DNA from: JAFGNW01 sp964618515
GTDB taxonomy: Bacteria; Zixibacteria; MSB-5A5; GN15; FEB-12
Assembly: GCA_964618515.1 (NCBI GenBank)
Contig: CAZUAS010000002.1
Span: forward strand, 1-64,000
Reading direction: 5' to 3'
DNA length: 64,000 nt
Shown here: positions 1 through 8,335 of the stretch, piece by piece
How the letters are laid out: each line of letters starts with the position of its first letter
How positions within the stretch are numbered: the stretch's first letter is position 1
Program-made: the position numbers and the translations under genes
Notes under the pieces: generated by a model
The model's database searches: none
What the model was told of the DNA's origin: nothing
What the model saw: the letters and a program-made list of their open reading frames with translations, nothing else

Positions 1-55
1 CCGTAACTGCCATTAAATCTTCAGGTTGAGTATTATTTAACTTATCTTTTGTCAT
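1..55 (-). CDS. start of an unidentified protein, cut by the window edge
   Basis: An ATG on the minus strand at 55 is preceded by an AAGGA ribosome binding site (reverse complement of about 60-66). It opens a frame that runs to the window edge without a stop and reads MTKDKLNNTQPEDLMAVT. Only 18 residues are visible, so no function can be given. The N-terminus is hydrophilic with no signal peptide. The gene is divergent from the PEP-CTERM gene at 400. Confidence 0.45.
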   Translation of the reverse strand, partial: MTKDKLNNTQPEDLMAVT

Positions 56-399
56 AAATTATCCTTTTTTCAAATTTTCCCGACCAATCAATACCCTTTT
101 TTTATTATTCTTTTTGATATCCTGCTGCTGTATTAACTTATTATTTTTTAAGCCGATAAAATACTCTAACAGAAAACAGGACAGGAAATTATGAAAATCA
201 CAGGACTAAGAAGTGAAAGCTGTTGTACAAAATATGAACAACTTTTATCATTTTCCCAGGACTTCGGAAAAACAGCCTTTTAAAATTATGTAATTTATTG
301 TCTGACAATTAGATAAAAAAATAATAAAGCACTTTAAAGCCGGGCATATAAATTGCTTTTTTTTAATACAATATCATTTTTATTTTTAAAGAGGAAGTT
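56..399. other. AT-rich intergenic region with presumed divergent promoters
   Basis: These 344 bases separate two divergent genes and are very AT-rich. I found no ORF of useful length and no hairpin with a T-run. A weak sigma-70-like pair, TTGTCT at 298-303 and TAATAA at 322-327 (18-base spacer), could serve the rightward gene. It is far from consensus and is mentioned only as a possibility. A GAGG ribosome binding site lies just before 400. Confidence 0.4.
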
Positions 400-1200
400 A
401 TGAAAAAAATTATTGTTCTGGCAATCATGTTCTTAGCATCGGCATCCTTTGCTGCTCCCTGGTCTTATCATTTTTCAGATGTTGGTTTTGCTGAAAGCCC
501 CTTTGACCAAAACAACGATTACTCTTACATCAGCTATCCTTATGGTATCGGTAATGTCCCGTCACCGGGAACTCAGGGTGGTGAAATGTACGACCTCGAA
601 GGTATTCAGGTTCGCGAAAAGAACGGTAATATTTACATAGCTATGGCAAATTCCTTCGGCTGGAACAATAACTATTCCTCTTACTGGCGCCAAAGATACA
701 ATATGGGTGATTTGTTTATTAATACCGGCACCCGGATGTTTGCCATCGATATTCAACGCATCGACTCCCTGACCTCCTCTCTTACCGGATTATACGATGT
801 TACCAACCCGAGTAGCAGAGTGGGGATACCTAATATCGCCGGTAGTTACTATGGTACGCCCACCGGTGCCGCCGTTAATGCCATGACCCCGTTCCAGATA
901 AACTCCAGTTTGTACTCCCCGAATAATAATGCGGTCAATATGTATCTGGGTTTCAATGCTAATTTCGAACAATTTCCACCCAACCATAATCTCGGGGGCT
1001 CACCGATGACCTATGTATGGGAATTCTCTTTTGACAGAGCCCTGCTGGGTGACTTTCAAAGACTGGAACTGAGTGCTACCTTGGCCTGCGGTAATGACGT
1101 TCTCAAAGGTTCCTATGATGCCATTCCGGAACCGGCGACGATTCTTCTTTTCGGTCTGGGCTTGATAGGTACGGGACTGTATCGCCGTCACAAAAAATAA
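400..1200 (+). CDS. PEP-CTERM surface protein
   Basis: A secreted protein of 266 residues. Residues 1-18 form a signal peptide ending AASFAA-like. The C-terminus carries a full PEP-CTERM sorting signal: IPEPAT, then a hydrophobic segment (ILLFGLGLIGTGLY), then the basic tail RRHKK. In known systems an exosortase recognises this tail at the inner membrane and the protein is passed to the surface or the exopolysaccharide matrix. No exosortase gene is in this window. The middle is rich in Asn, Tyr, Gly and Ser. It resembles exosortase-dependent surface proteins in general, but I cannot assign a subfamily. The start has a good GAGG ribosome binding site, and a strong terminator follows. It appears to be a single-gene unit. 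Confidence 0.85.
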   Translation: MKKIIVLAIMFLASASFAAPWSYHFSDVGFAESPFDQNNDYSYISYPYGIGNVPSPGTQGGEMYDLEGIQVREKNGNIYIAMANSFGWNNNYSSYWRQRYNMGDLFINTGTRMFAIDIQRIDSLTSSLTGLYDVTNPSSRVGIPNIAGSYYGTPTGAAVNAMTPFQINSSLYSPNNNAVNMYLGFNANFEQFPPNHNLGGSPMTYVWEFSFDRALLGDFQRLELSATLACGNDVLKGSYDAIPEPATILLFGLGLIGTGLYRRHKK

Positions 1201-1215
1201 AATTTCAAGGTTAAG

Positions 1216-1243
1216 AAAAACCCGCCGATGGCGGGTTTTTTTT
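1216..1243 (+). terminator. Rho-independent terminator after the PEP-CTERM gene
   Basis: An 11-bp stem with an AAAAACCCGCC left arm, a three-base GAT loop, the complementary GGCGGGTTTTT arm and further Ts. It lies 16 bases after the stop codon at 1200. Confidence 0.9.
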
Positions 1244-1323
1244 ATCTCATTTTTACTCTTTTTTAAAACTTGAACCGATTTTAATAATCTCCTATATTTT
1301 ATAGCGTTATTTAATAAGATGTT

Positions 1324-2832
1324 ATGTCCGATATGACAGTTATGATACCAAAAAGTAAAGTCCTTATTACCTTATTTACTATAATCGGGCTGTTAATTCT
1401 CGCCTGTGCCACTAATGAAGCGATAAAAAGCCGCTACGAACTGGAGAAAAAATTTTATGCTATCGAAAAATTTTTAAAAGATTCCCAGATTAAACCGGAA
1501 CTTAATAATCAGGAAACGGCGAATCGGCTTCATGACCTTTATCGCGATTTTATAAATCACGCCTTCACCTCACTGGATAATATTGACAGCACTCTCAATC
1601 CTAAGGAATATGATGACATAACCAACATGGTTTTTGCCGCCACCCGGCAGTACAGCCAGATTTTATTCAGCGAAAGAACATACGATTCCTGTCTCTATCT
1701 GATTGACCGCCTTATCAACAAAACCAGTCTTAAAAATTACCAGAGGATGACTGCTTACGTGAGTATGGGACAGACTCTGCAGGTTGCCGGTAGGTGGGAC
1801 AGCGCCATCGTTATTTATAATTACGCCGTTAAAAACTTTTATCCCCCGGTCAGCGCCGACAGCGGTATCGCCTATGACCTTTTCAACCTGCCTCTTCATG
1901 TGTTCAATATTTACCAGCAAACCGGCGACAGTCTGAATGCCCGGAAATACTTTGTCGATGCCGAGCGGTATTACCAGACCCTCATTAAAGATTTTCCAGA
2001 GTCGGAATTTTACGTCGCGGCTCGTTCCAACCTGGCCCGCCTGTATTACAATGACGGGCGATGGCGTCAGGCTATCGAGCAATTGAGTAACCTGGTTGAC
2101 TCCACCGGCATTATCAATCCTTCGGCGAATATGAAAATCGCCGATATCTACGCTGTGGAACTTCGAAAGCTGGACACCGCTTTGTTGATATATGATTTCA
2201 TAGAAAAGCATCTTTCCCCCCGCGATTCACTCTTTAAACCAGTGCTTCTCCATAAAAAAAGCATGGTCTATCTTGAGAAAAAGCAATATACCCAGACCCG
2301 TACCGTTCTTATCGAGCTGGCCAATCAATATCCGGCATATTATGAATATTATCCGACACCTCAATATATCAAAGCCCGCAGCTTTGAACTTGAGGGCAAC
2401 TGGTCACGGGCTGAAACCGAATATAAGTTTTTAATTGAGAATTATCCAGGTACAAGGGAAGCCATGTCGACCCATCTTTATCTCGCCAGAAAACTTGACG
2501 AGCTGGGCCGAAAAGGCGAGGCCTCACGCTGGCGGGAAAAAGCGGAAAATTACTTTAATGAAATCGCCTCCCAGAACCGAGGAACCCTTAAGGAGGCCAC
2601 CGCTCTTTCTTACCGGGCGGAAATGTTCCGCCAGGACGGCAACTGGTTATCCACCGCCGTCACTATGACCGAGATATTCGATAAATTCCCTCAGACTGAA
2701 ATCGGCCAGAGAGCGGTTTTAACGGCGGCTGAGATTTACCGCCAGAAACTCAATAACCCCGTTAAGGCCGATTCTCTGATAGCTCAATTCAGACAATCCC
2801 TTACCAAAACTGAAGAAGAATGGGGAACTTAA
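1324..2832 (+). CDS. TPR-repeat lipoprotein
   Basis: About 500 residues. The N-terminus has a hydrophobic stretch (VLITLFTIIGLLILAC) ending in a cysteine in a lipobox-like context, so a lipid-anchored periplasmic protein is likely. The remainder is alpha-helical with repeated 34-residue-like units (for example the SEFYVAARSNLARLYYNDGRWRQAI and GTREAMSTHLYLARKLDELG segments), typical of tetratricopeptide repeats of the BamD/YbgF outer-membrane-assembly style. TPR proteins act as scaffolds, so no reaction is implied. Three in-frame ATGs (1324, 1333, 1342) occur close together. The third would give the most normal signal peptide, and none has a strong ribosome binding site. The partner is unknown; the next gene encodes another secreted protein. 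Confidence 0.7.
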   Translation: MSDMTVMIPKSKVLITLFTIIGLLILACATNEAIKSRYELEKKFYAIEKFLKDSQIKPELNNQETANRLHDLYRDFINHAFTSLDNIDSTLNPKEYDDITNMVFAATRQYSQILFSERTYDSCLYLIDRLINKTSLKNYQRMTAYVSMGQTLQVAGRWDSAIVIYNYAVKNFYPPVSADSGIAYDLFNLPLHVFNIYQQTGDSLNARKYFVDAERYYQTLIKDFPESEFYVAARSNLARLYYNDGRWRQAIEQLSNLVDSTGIINPSANMKIADIYAVELRKLDTALLIYDFIEKHLSPRDSLFKPVLLHKKSMVYLEKKQYTQTRTVLIELANQYPAYYEYYPTPQYIKARSFELEGNWSRAETEYKFLIENYPGTREAMSTHLYLARKLDELGRKGEASRWREKAENYFNEIASQNRGTLKEATALSYRAEMFRQDGNWLSTAVTMTEIFDKFPQTEIGQRAVLTAAEIYRQKLNNPVKADSLIAQFRQSLTKTEEEWGT

Positions 2833-2897
2833 GGACCTTTTTAGCCATAAAATTGTAAAATAACAGAACATTAATGTCAGATATTGGAGGAAAGGTA

Positions 2898-3440
2898 ATG
2901 AAAATCACAGCTAAAATTTTAATGTTGACTTTCATTGTTTGTTTTCCCCTGGCGGCCCTGGCCCAGGTCGATTCTCTCGGGAAAATTGATACTCTCTATG
3001 CCGACATCGCTAAAATCGATGATTATAACTGGTCGGTTGCTTTTACTTTTACCAATGACGAACAGATTATCGGCCTGTCTTTGCCTTTCAAAATGACCGC
3101 CGGATTGAACCGGATTGTGGCTGACTCCATCGTTTACGCTAAGGGTAAGGTAGACCATTTCGACTATAAAAACTTGAAGGTCGATACAGCTATCCAATGC
3201 GCCACAATCGGTCTGATAGCCAATCTCGGACCGACTCGAAAACACCTGGCACCTGGCAACGAGCCCTTTGCCACTGTGTATGTTTCCTCTCTGGAAGATA
3301 AACCCATTGAAAAACTGACTATCGATACAACCACCACGCATCCGAACAATTCCCTGATGGCTATTGCTGACCAGACTCAGGGTATCCCACCGGATACTGT
3401 CCGGGTGGAGACGTCCAAAACGACCATCATACCGGTTTTC
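2898..3440 (+). CDS. secreted cohesin-like protein, 3' end lost in an assembly gap
   Basis: A GGAGG ribosome binding site at 2886-2890 selects the ATG at 2898 over an in-frame ATG at 2874. The protein has a signal peptide (MKITAKILMLTFIVCFPLAALAQ), then about 160 residues of beta-strand-like sequence (VAFTFTNDEQIIGLSLPFKM, PGNEPFATVYVSSL). This pattern is typical of small cohesin/Ig-like extracellular domains that often accompany dockerin-bearing proteins in this kind of genome. The assignment is weak. The coding sequence runs into ten Ns at 3441-3450, and the bases right after the gap already belong to a terminator. The true C-terminus is therefore unknown, and the apparent frame continuing to 3614 is not real. 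Confidence 0.65.
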
Positions 3441-3450
3441 NNNNNNNNNN
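3441..3450. other. assembly gap (ten Ns)
   Basis: Ten consecutive undetermined bases. The true gap length need not be ten. It truncates the secreted-protein gene that starts at 2898. Confidence 0.99.
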
Positions 3451-3465
3451 CCAAAGAAAAAATAA

Positions 3466-3497
3466 TAAAAAAAGCCCGCCGACGGCGGGCTTTTTCA
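3466..3497. terminator. bidirectional terminator between convergent genes
   Basis: A GC-rich stem (AAAGCCCGCC, loop GAC, GGCGGGCTTT) is flanked by an A-run on the left and a T-run on the right. It can therefore stop transcription from both the rightward gene at 2898 and the leftward nuclease gene ending at 3510. Confidence 0.88.
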
Positions 3498-3509
3498 TTT
3501 AAGGCTATT

Positions 3510-4748
3510 CTATTCCTCCTCATCATCATCCTTTTTATTATGATGAGGGGTGACGCGTTTATCTTCTTTTACCACCACGTACTTTTTAAAGGTTTCGAGC
3601 AATTCCGGGGTTAACCGTTCTTTCTGATATATTTCCTTCATCAGCGCCTTCTCGTCGAGTTTAAAATATTCCTCAAAGCCGATTTTACGCACCAGGCCGC
3701 TAAGCTCCGCAAAAGCTTGCGGGTCTTCCGTTTTGGTGATAAATTTCTCCGACCGGCTTATTTTAACGGACACCTCACCCTCCGAACCGGTCAGTTTATT
3801 AACCCCCAGATCTCTGGCGTACCGGACCATATCTTCCTTGAGAGCCTCTATTTCGGCTTTTAATTCCCCCAGCCGGCGGTGCTTGGTAAGGAAAAGGTCC
3901 ACCCGATGGGCTGCGTTCTCAAAGGTTGATTTTTCTGAATCTTCCGCACCCTCTTCTTCTTCGAGAACCAACAGGTGCCGTTTGGCCGGGCATAATTTAT
4001 AATATTCGCAATAGTTACATAAACCACTTTCCCGGGTGGGAAAATTATCAAGTTGCTCCGCTTTTATGGTTTCTACTATAGTGACTCGAATCTGTTCTTT
4101 CAACTCATCAAGCTCATCTGCGCGTAAACGTCGCCGTAACTGTTCATCGAACTTAAGATAATACTGAACCAGTTCAATATCTTCCCAGTGAGGGAATTTA
4201 GCCTGCACCGCCAGCTGGTAAAGACCCATCTGCTGGTAAAAAGACCGGTCATTGACGCCTTCCTGAGGCATTCGGCCGGTCTTGTAATCACAAATTTCAA
4301 TCACATTATCATTACGCTTCCACAGGCGGTCAATTTTTGCCTTTATATCAAAGGGGGTGTTTTCAAGCCTGAACCGCACGTTCATTTCCGTACCGATGGT
4401 TTTCCCGAGGTCAAACGGTTTGTACTTGTCATAATATGCTTCCAGCATTTTCCGGCCTTCTTCGATATAATCATCCACCGTTTGATACTCATTGACCACG
4501 GTGATGAATTTCCGGTCGGGTTTTTCCCATTCCGCCCGGTAAAAACGGATAATCTCTTCAAGTGGTATTACAGCTTCGCCCAGGGGAGTGCTGTAAAGCA
4601 CATCCAGAGCCCGGTGTACCGCATTACCCATATAGGTATCCGCAGTTATACTTTTGGGGATTTCGGGCTTCTCAAAGTACTCGAACTTGAATTTTCTGGG
4701 ACAGGTCTGAAAGGTTCCCAGAGCACTGTAACTGTAACTGCTCAACAT
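3510..4748 (-). CDS. PD-(D/E)XK nuclease of the RecB/AddB type with a predicted Fe-S cluster
   Basis: 412 residues. The N-terminal LSSYSYSALGTFQTCPRKFKFEY is the usual opening of the RecB-like PDDEXK_1 family. The catalytic core is visible as VIEICDYKTG (the D...DYK part of D-(D/E)XK) preceded by the region around KAKIDRLWKR. A Cys early on (FQTCP) plus GLCNYCEYYKLCP (C-x2-C-x5-C) matches the four-cysteine iron-sulfur staple of AddB and Cas4 nucleases. It is expected to be a DNA exonuclease or repair nuclease. No helicase partner and no CRISPR genes are adjacent, so a Cas4 role is not supported. The C-terminal 100 residues are a charged helical region of unknown role ending in a DDDEEE tail. 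Confidence 0.85.
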   Translation of the reverse strand: MLSSYSYSALGTFQTCPRKFKFEYFEKPEIPKSITADTYMGNAVHRALDVLYSTPLGEAVIPLEEIIRFYRAEWEKPDRKFITVVNEYQTVDDYIEEGRKMLEAYYDKYKPFDLGKTIGTEMNVRFRLENTPFDIKAKIDRLWKRNDNVIEICDYKTGRMPQEGVNDRSFYQQMGLYQLAVQAKFPHWEDIELVQYYLKFDEQLRRRLRADELDELKEQIRVTIVETIKAEQLDNFPTRESGLCNYCEYYKLCPAKRHLLVLEEEEGAEDSEKSTFENAAHRVDLFLTKHRRLGELKAEIEALKEDMVRYARDLGVNKLTGSEGEVSVKISRSEKFITKTEDPQAFAELSGLVRKIGFEEYFKLDEKALMKEIYQKERLTPELLETFKKYVVVKEDKRVTPHHNKKDDDEEE

Positions 4749-4835
4749 GCTTAAAAAATAAGATTATGAAACCGGTAAGGCAATCACAAATATCAGCAAG
4801 TAATTACATTTTCGGGAAATAAAAGGTTAAAAAAA

Positions 4836-5969
4836 TCAGGCAACTACCAGTGAATTATAAAGTTCCGTCAGACTATTCCGGTAACTTTGCCAGTCGAATC
4901 TGGCAGCGTTATGGCCGGCGGTTTTTGATAATTTCTCAACCAGAGCACTATTCTCAATAAGTTCAATTATTCGGTCAGCAAGTGCCACCGGGTCATTAAT
5001 GGACACCACCAGGGCATCCCGACAGTCAGTAACCATCTCTGGAATACCGCCGGCGTCAGTGGTGACTATCGGCAGACCCGAAGCCATCGCCTCGACCAGT
5101 GACAGGGGGAAATCGTCAAGAGTCGAAGAATTTAAAAACAAGTCGGCTGTGTCATAAAGAGCCGGGATGTCCTCAGCCTTCACCCGGCCCGTAAAAGTAA
5201 CCCCGCTGATTCTTTCGTCCTTTACCAGGTCATGCAACGCTGCTTCCAGCGAACCCTGGCCGGCTATTATCATTTCCGCCCGGGGATATTTTTGTTTTAC
5301 CAGCTTGAAGGCTTTTAAAGCGCAGGGGATATTATTTTTAAGCTCTAAAGAACGGTTGACCAGTATCTTCGGCTGCAATGAAGACCGCAGTTTGAATCTA
5401 AAACGTCGGGTATCGATCGCCCGGGGAAGTATTTCAACTCGGTATCCGTAACGGGCAAAAATGGTCGACGTATACTTCGAAGGAACAATAATCCGGTCAG
5501 CTTGAGAAATAATCGGTCGGCAGAGTTTCGCCCATTTATCCAGAAAAATCTCCGTATCCGAAGAAACATAACTGAGCACTATTTTACGGCCAAAAAACCG
5601 TGCCATAATTATTAGCGGCAGAACCTCTTTAAGAAAATTATCAAAAGAACTTATATATAGATGAATTATATCATTACCCGGGATAGTTCTCAGAAGCCAT
5701 TTTAAGAATTTCCCGTACCCCTCAGCCAGGTATCCGCGAGTTTCCAGAATATCAACCGTCTGATTATCCTCTTTTAACCGGTTATAAAGAAAATCCACCG
5801 CCGCGGTCTTATTGCCGTAAGTTCGACCGCTCGATAAAAAAAGCATAACCCGAGGTGTTTTAATTTTTTCGGCTTCCCTCACCCGGAGGGAACCAACCGC
5901 TACACTTTCACTATAAGCCTGCATATCCAGCATTCGGTCAAGAGTTAAGATTCTACCCCCGACAAACAC
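4836..5969 (-). CDS. glycosyltransferase, GT4 / family 1 type
   Basis: About 377 residues with the GT-B fold pattern. A Rossmann-like N-terminal half is followed by the C-terminal donor-binding half with NRSLELKNN, AEMIIAGQGSLEAAL, FTGRVKAEDIPALYDTADLFLNSS and the diagnostic E-x7-E segment SLVEAMASGLPIVTTDAGGIPEMV. Members transfer a sugar from a nucleotide sugar to an acceptor, often for surface polysaccharides, glycolipids or glycoproteins; the substrate cannot be read from sequence. The start is uncertain. The longest frame opens with GTG and no clear ribosome binding site, ATGs lie at 5933 and 5924, and family homology seems to begin only near residue 39 (TPRVMLFLSS). It stands alone between the nuclease and cysK. 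Confidence 0.82.
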   Translation of the reverse strand: MFVGGRILTLDRMLDMQAYSESVAVGSLRVREAEKIKTPRVMLFLSSGRTYGNKTAAVDFLYNRLKEDNQTVDILETRGYLAEGYGKFLKWLLRTIPGNDIIHLYISSFDNFLKEVLPLIIMARFFGRKIVLSYVSSDTEIFLDKWAKLCRPIISQADRIIVPSKYTSTIFARYGYRVEILPRAIDTRRFRFKLRSSLQPKILVNRSLELKNNIPCALKAFKLVKQKYPRAEMIIAGQGSLEAALHDLVKDERISGVTFTGRVKAEDIPALYDTADLFLNSSTLDDFPLSLVEAMASGLPIVTTDAGGIPEMVTDCRDALVVSINDPVALADRIIELIENSALVEKLSKTAGHNAARFDWQSYRNSLTELYNSLVVA

Positions 5970-6025
5970 TTATGATATTTTACAAGCCAACTGGTATCTT
6001 GAATGAAATTTTTTTCAAAAAACAG

Positions 6026-6062
6026 CATAAAAAAACAGCCTTGTTAGGGACTGTTTTTGAAA
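6026..6062 (-). terminator. likely terminator after cysK
   Basis: An AAAAACAG / CTGTTTTT stem with a short imperfect loop is flanked by A-runs and T-runs on both sides. It lies just past the cysK stop at 6074 in the direction of transcription. The stem is AT-rich and only moderately strong. Confidence 0.55.
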
Positions 6063-6073
6063 AAAAAGGATAT

Positions 6074-7006
6074 TTATTCAATTTCTTTATAACAGGGGGT
6101 AGAAAGGTACCGCTCCCCGGTATCACAGATTACCGTTACAATCATTTTCTCCTTGTTTTCTATTCTAGCGGCTTCTTTTAAAGCTATGGCGATATTGGCT
6201 CCCGATGATATACCCACCAGAATTCCCTCCTTACGAACCACCATCCGGGTGGTCTGAATCGCCTCCCGGCTTGTTACCGTAAGGATTTCATCGACTACCT
6301 CAAGGTCGAGTATATCCGGCTTGAAACCGGCTCCTATCCCCTGAATCGGGTGAGTACCTTTGATACCCCGGGTAAGAAACGGGGAATCCTCCGGCTCTAC
6401 AGCGATAATTTTTATATCCGGTTTTTGTTCCTTGAGATATCTGCCGACACCGCTAATGGTTCCGCCGGTACCCACTCCCGCGATAAAAATATCCACCCGG
6501 CCTTCGGTATCTTTCCATATTTCAGGCCCGGTAGTATAATAATGCACCGCCGGGTTGGCCGGATTTTGAAACTGCATGGGCATAAACCCACCCGGCGTTT
6601 CAGCCAGGATTCGTTCCGCTCGTTCAATCGCTCCGGCCATACCTTCCACTCCGGGGGTCAGAACGAGGTCGGCCCCTAAAGCCTTCAACAGATTGCGCCG
6701 TTCTTCGGACATGGTTTCCGGCATGGTCAGGATTATTTTATAGCCGCGAGATGCCGCCACGAAAGCCAGGGCAATGCCGGTATTACCCGAAGTCGGCTCG
6801 ATAATGGTTGCACCCGCCTTCAGCTTACCGGCCTTTTCCGCATCTTTTATCATCGCCAGACCGATACGGTCTTTTACCGATGAACAGGGATTGAAGGATT
6901 CCAGCTTGCAGACCACTCGACCGGGCAGACCGGCGGCCAGTTTTGATAACTCCACCAGAGGGGTTTTTCCCACCAACTCGGTAATATCTTTATATATTCC
7001 ACTCAT
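6074..7006 (-). CDS. cysK: cysteine synthase (O-acetylserine sulfhydrylase)
   Basis: 310 residues, the normal length for the PLP-dependent enzyme that makes L-cysteine from O-acetylserine and sulfide. The N-terminal ITELVGKTPLVEL is the family signature. The PLP lysine is in SSVKDRIG (about Lys45). The substrate loop is PTSGNTGIAL, and the phosphate-binding GTGGTISG appears near residue 180. SSGANIAIAL and the final YLSTPCY also fit CysK rather than cystathionine synthase. An AGGAGA ribosome binding site precedes the ATG at 7006. It is monocistronic, with a terminator downstream. No serine acetyltransferase gene is next to it, and I saw no recognisable riboswitch in the upstream 240 bases. 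Confidence 0.95.
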   Translation of the reverse strand: MSGIYKDITELVGKTPLVELSKLAAGLPGRVVCKLESFNPCSSVKDRIGLAMIKDAEKAGKLKAGATIIEPTSGNTGIALAFVAASRGYKIILTMPETMSEERRNLLKALGADLVLTPGVEGMAGAIERAERILAETPGGFMPMQFQNPANPAVHYYTTGPEIWKDTEGRVDIFIAGVGTGGTISGVGRYLKEQKPDIKIIAVEPEDSPFLTRGIKGTHPIQGIGAGFKPDILDLEVVDEILTVTSREAIQTTRMVVRKEGILVGISSGANIAIALKEAARIENKEKMIVTVICDTGERYLSTPCYKEIE

Positions 7007-7246
7007 AATATCTCCTGGAAGTTATTTTATGAAACAACATTATACCAATGATACGTTTTAAAATGGAGATGGAACAACAAGAAACTGCTGTAATTGCAGG
7101 ATTAAAATACCATACAATTATCAACTTAAATAGTTTACTTAGTCACTAAAAATTTTATATTACTCCTAAAAATACGGATATTTTAACGTATTATGTTAAG
7201 TCATTGAAAGCATGAAAAGTATAAGCTTCTAAAACAGGAAAGACCG

Positions 7247-8335
7247 ATGAATAACAATAAACCGGTTGTCGCGGTAATCAAAACCGACCCCGAAAATGTT
7301 CTGGCTGATTACTTCAAAGCGGCGGAACTTGCCGGCCTTCAAAACGCTCTTAAACCTGATACCACCACCATCCTGAAAGATAATATTTCCTGGCACCTGC
7401 CCTTTCCCGGCGCTAATACCGTCCCCTGGCAACTCGAAGGCGCCATAAAAGCTCTTAAGGGGAATGGTTTCAACGACCTGGTGGCGGTGCACAATGATAC
7501 CGTGGTGACTAATCCCTACGTGGGCGGAAAACTTTTAAAACTCAAACCGGTCTATGAAAAATATCATATCCCCGAACGGTTCAACAATGACCCCAAAGAT
7601 TTGAAATGGATTGAATATGCGCCAAAAGCCGAGATGCTGGTGTTGAAAAAAATCTATCATGAAGGAATAAGAATTCCCGAGTTTTTCCTCGGTAAAAATA
7701 TTGTCCACCTGCCGACGGTCAAAACCCATATTTACACCACCACCACTGGGGCCATGAAAAACGCTTTCGGTGGTCTACTCAACACCAAACGCCATTATAC
7801 CCATTCGGTGATTCATCAAACCCTGGTCGATTTACTCCATATCCAGAAAGAAATCCATCCGGGCATCTTCGCCTTCATGGACGGCACGACCTGCGGTTCC
7901 GGTCCGGGACCGCGCACGATGACGCCTCATGTCAAAAACTACCTTCTCGCTTCCGCCGACCAGGTAGCAATCGACGCCGTCGCCGCCAAAATGATGGGTT
8001 TCGACCCGATGAAGATCGAATACATCCGACTGGGTCACGAACACGGCCTGGGAAAAGGAAGGCTCGAAGAAATCGAGGTAAAGGGCGCCGATATTTCCGA
8101 AATCAATTTCAATTTCCAGGTCGGCGATAACCTGGCTTCGACAGTCGGTGATATTTTCTGGTTCTCTCCCCTGAAGGTCATGCAGAAAATTTTATTCCAT
8201 ACCCCCCTGGTCTATATTTTCGTACTCGGCTCGGCAGTATATCATGACCGTCTGTGGTATCCTTCCAAAGGCCGCAAGGTCTTTAATGAATGGCTGGAAA
8301 AAACCGAATGGGGAGAGCTCTTCAGTAAGTACTAA
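7247..8335 (+). CDS. DUF362 domain protein
   Basis: 362 residues. The pattern VVAVIKTDPENVLADYFKAAELAG, HLPTVKTHIYTTTTGAMKNAFGGLL, FAFMDGTTCGSGPGPRTM and ASADQVAIDAVAAKMMGFDPMKIEYIRLGHEHGLG is that of the DUF362 family, whose members are often fused to ferredoxin domains. Here no ferredoxin cysteine motifs are present, so this is the stand-alone form. The biochemical function of the family is not established, although a redox or metal-related role is often suggested. A hydrophobic stretch near the C-terminus (MQKILFHTPLVYIFVLGSAVY) could associate with the membrane. AGGAAAG precedes the ATG at 7247. Its stop codon overlaps the stop of the convergent gene on the other strand. Confidence 0.8.
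   Translation: MNNNKPVVAVIKTDPENVLADYFKAAELAGLQNALKPDTTTILKDNISWHLPFPGANTVPWQLEGAIKALKGNGFNDLVAVHNDTVVTNPYVGGKLLKLKPVYEKYHIPERFNNDPKDLKWIEYAPKAEMLVLKKIYHEGIRIPEFFLGKNIVHLPTVKTHIYTTTTGAMKNAFGGLLNTKRHYTHSVIHQTLVDLLHIQKEIHPGIFAFMDGTTCGSGPGPRTMTPHVKNYLLASADQVAIDAVAAKMMGFDPMKIEYIRLGHEHGLGKGRLEEIEVKGADISEINFNFQVGDNLASTVGDIFWFSPLKVMQKILFHTPLVYIFVLGSAVYHDRLWYPSKGRKVFNEWLEKTEWGELFSKY

Noticed and set aside
3451..3614. Apparent continuation of the secreted-protein reading frame across the N gap to 3614
   Set aside because: The bases after the gap form a terminator hairpin and then the antisense of the nuclease gene, so the frame is accidental.
3510..4748. Possible Cas4 nuclease because of the four-cysteine RecB-like domain
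   Set aside because: No CRISPR repeats or other cas genes are in the window, and the protein is much longer than Cas4.
4188..4754. Long open frame on the plus strand opposite the RecB-like nuclease gene
   Set aside because: It is antisense to a gene with clear family motifs, has no ribosome binding site and its translation resembles nothing known.
7007..7246. Possible S-box or other riboswitch upstream of cysK
   Set aside because: No conserved core or terminator/antiterminator pair could be recognised; the region is plain AT-rich sequence.
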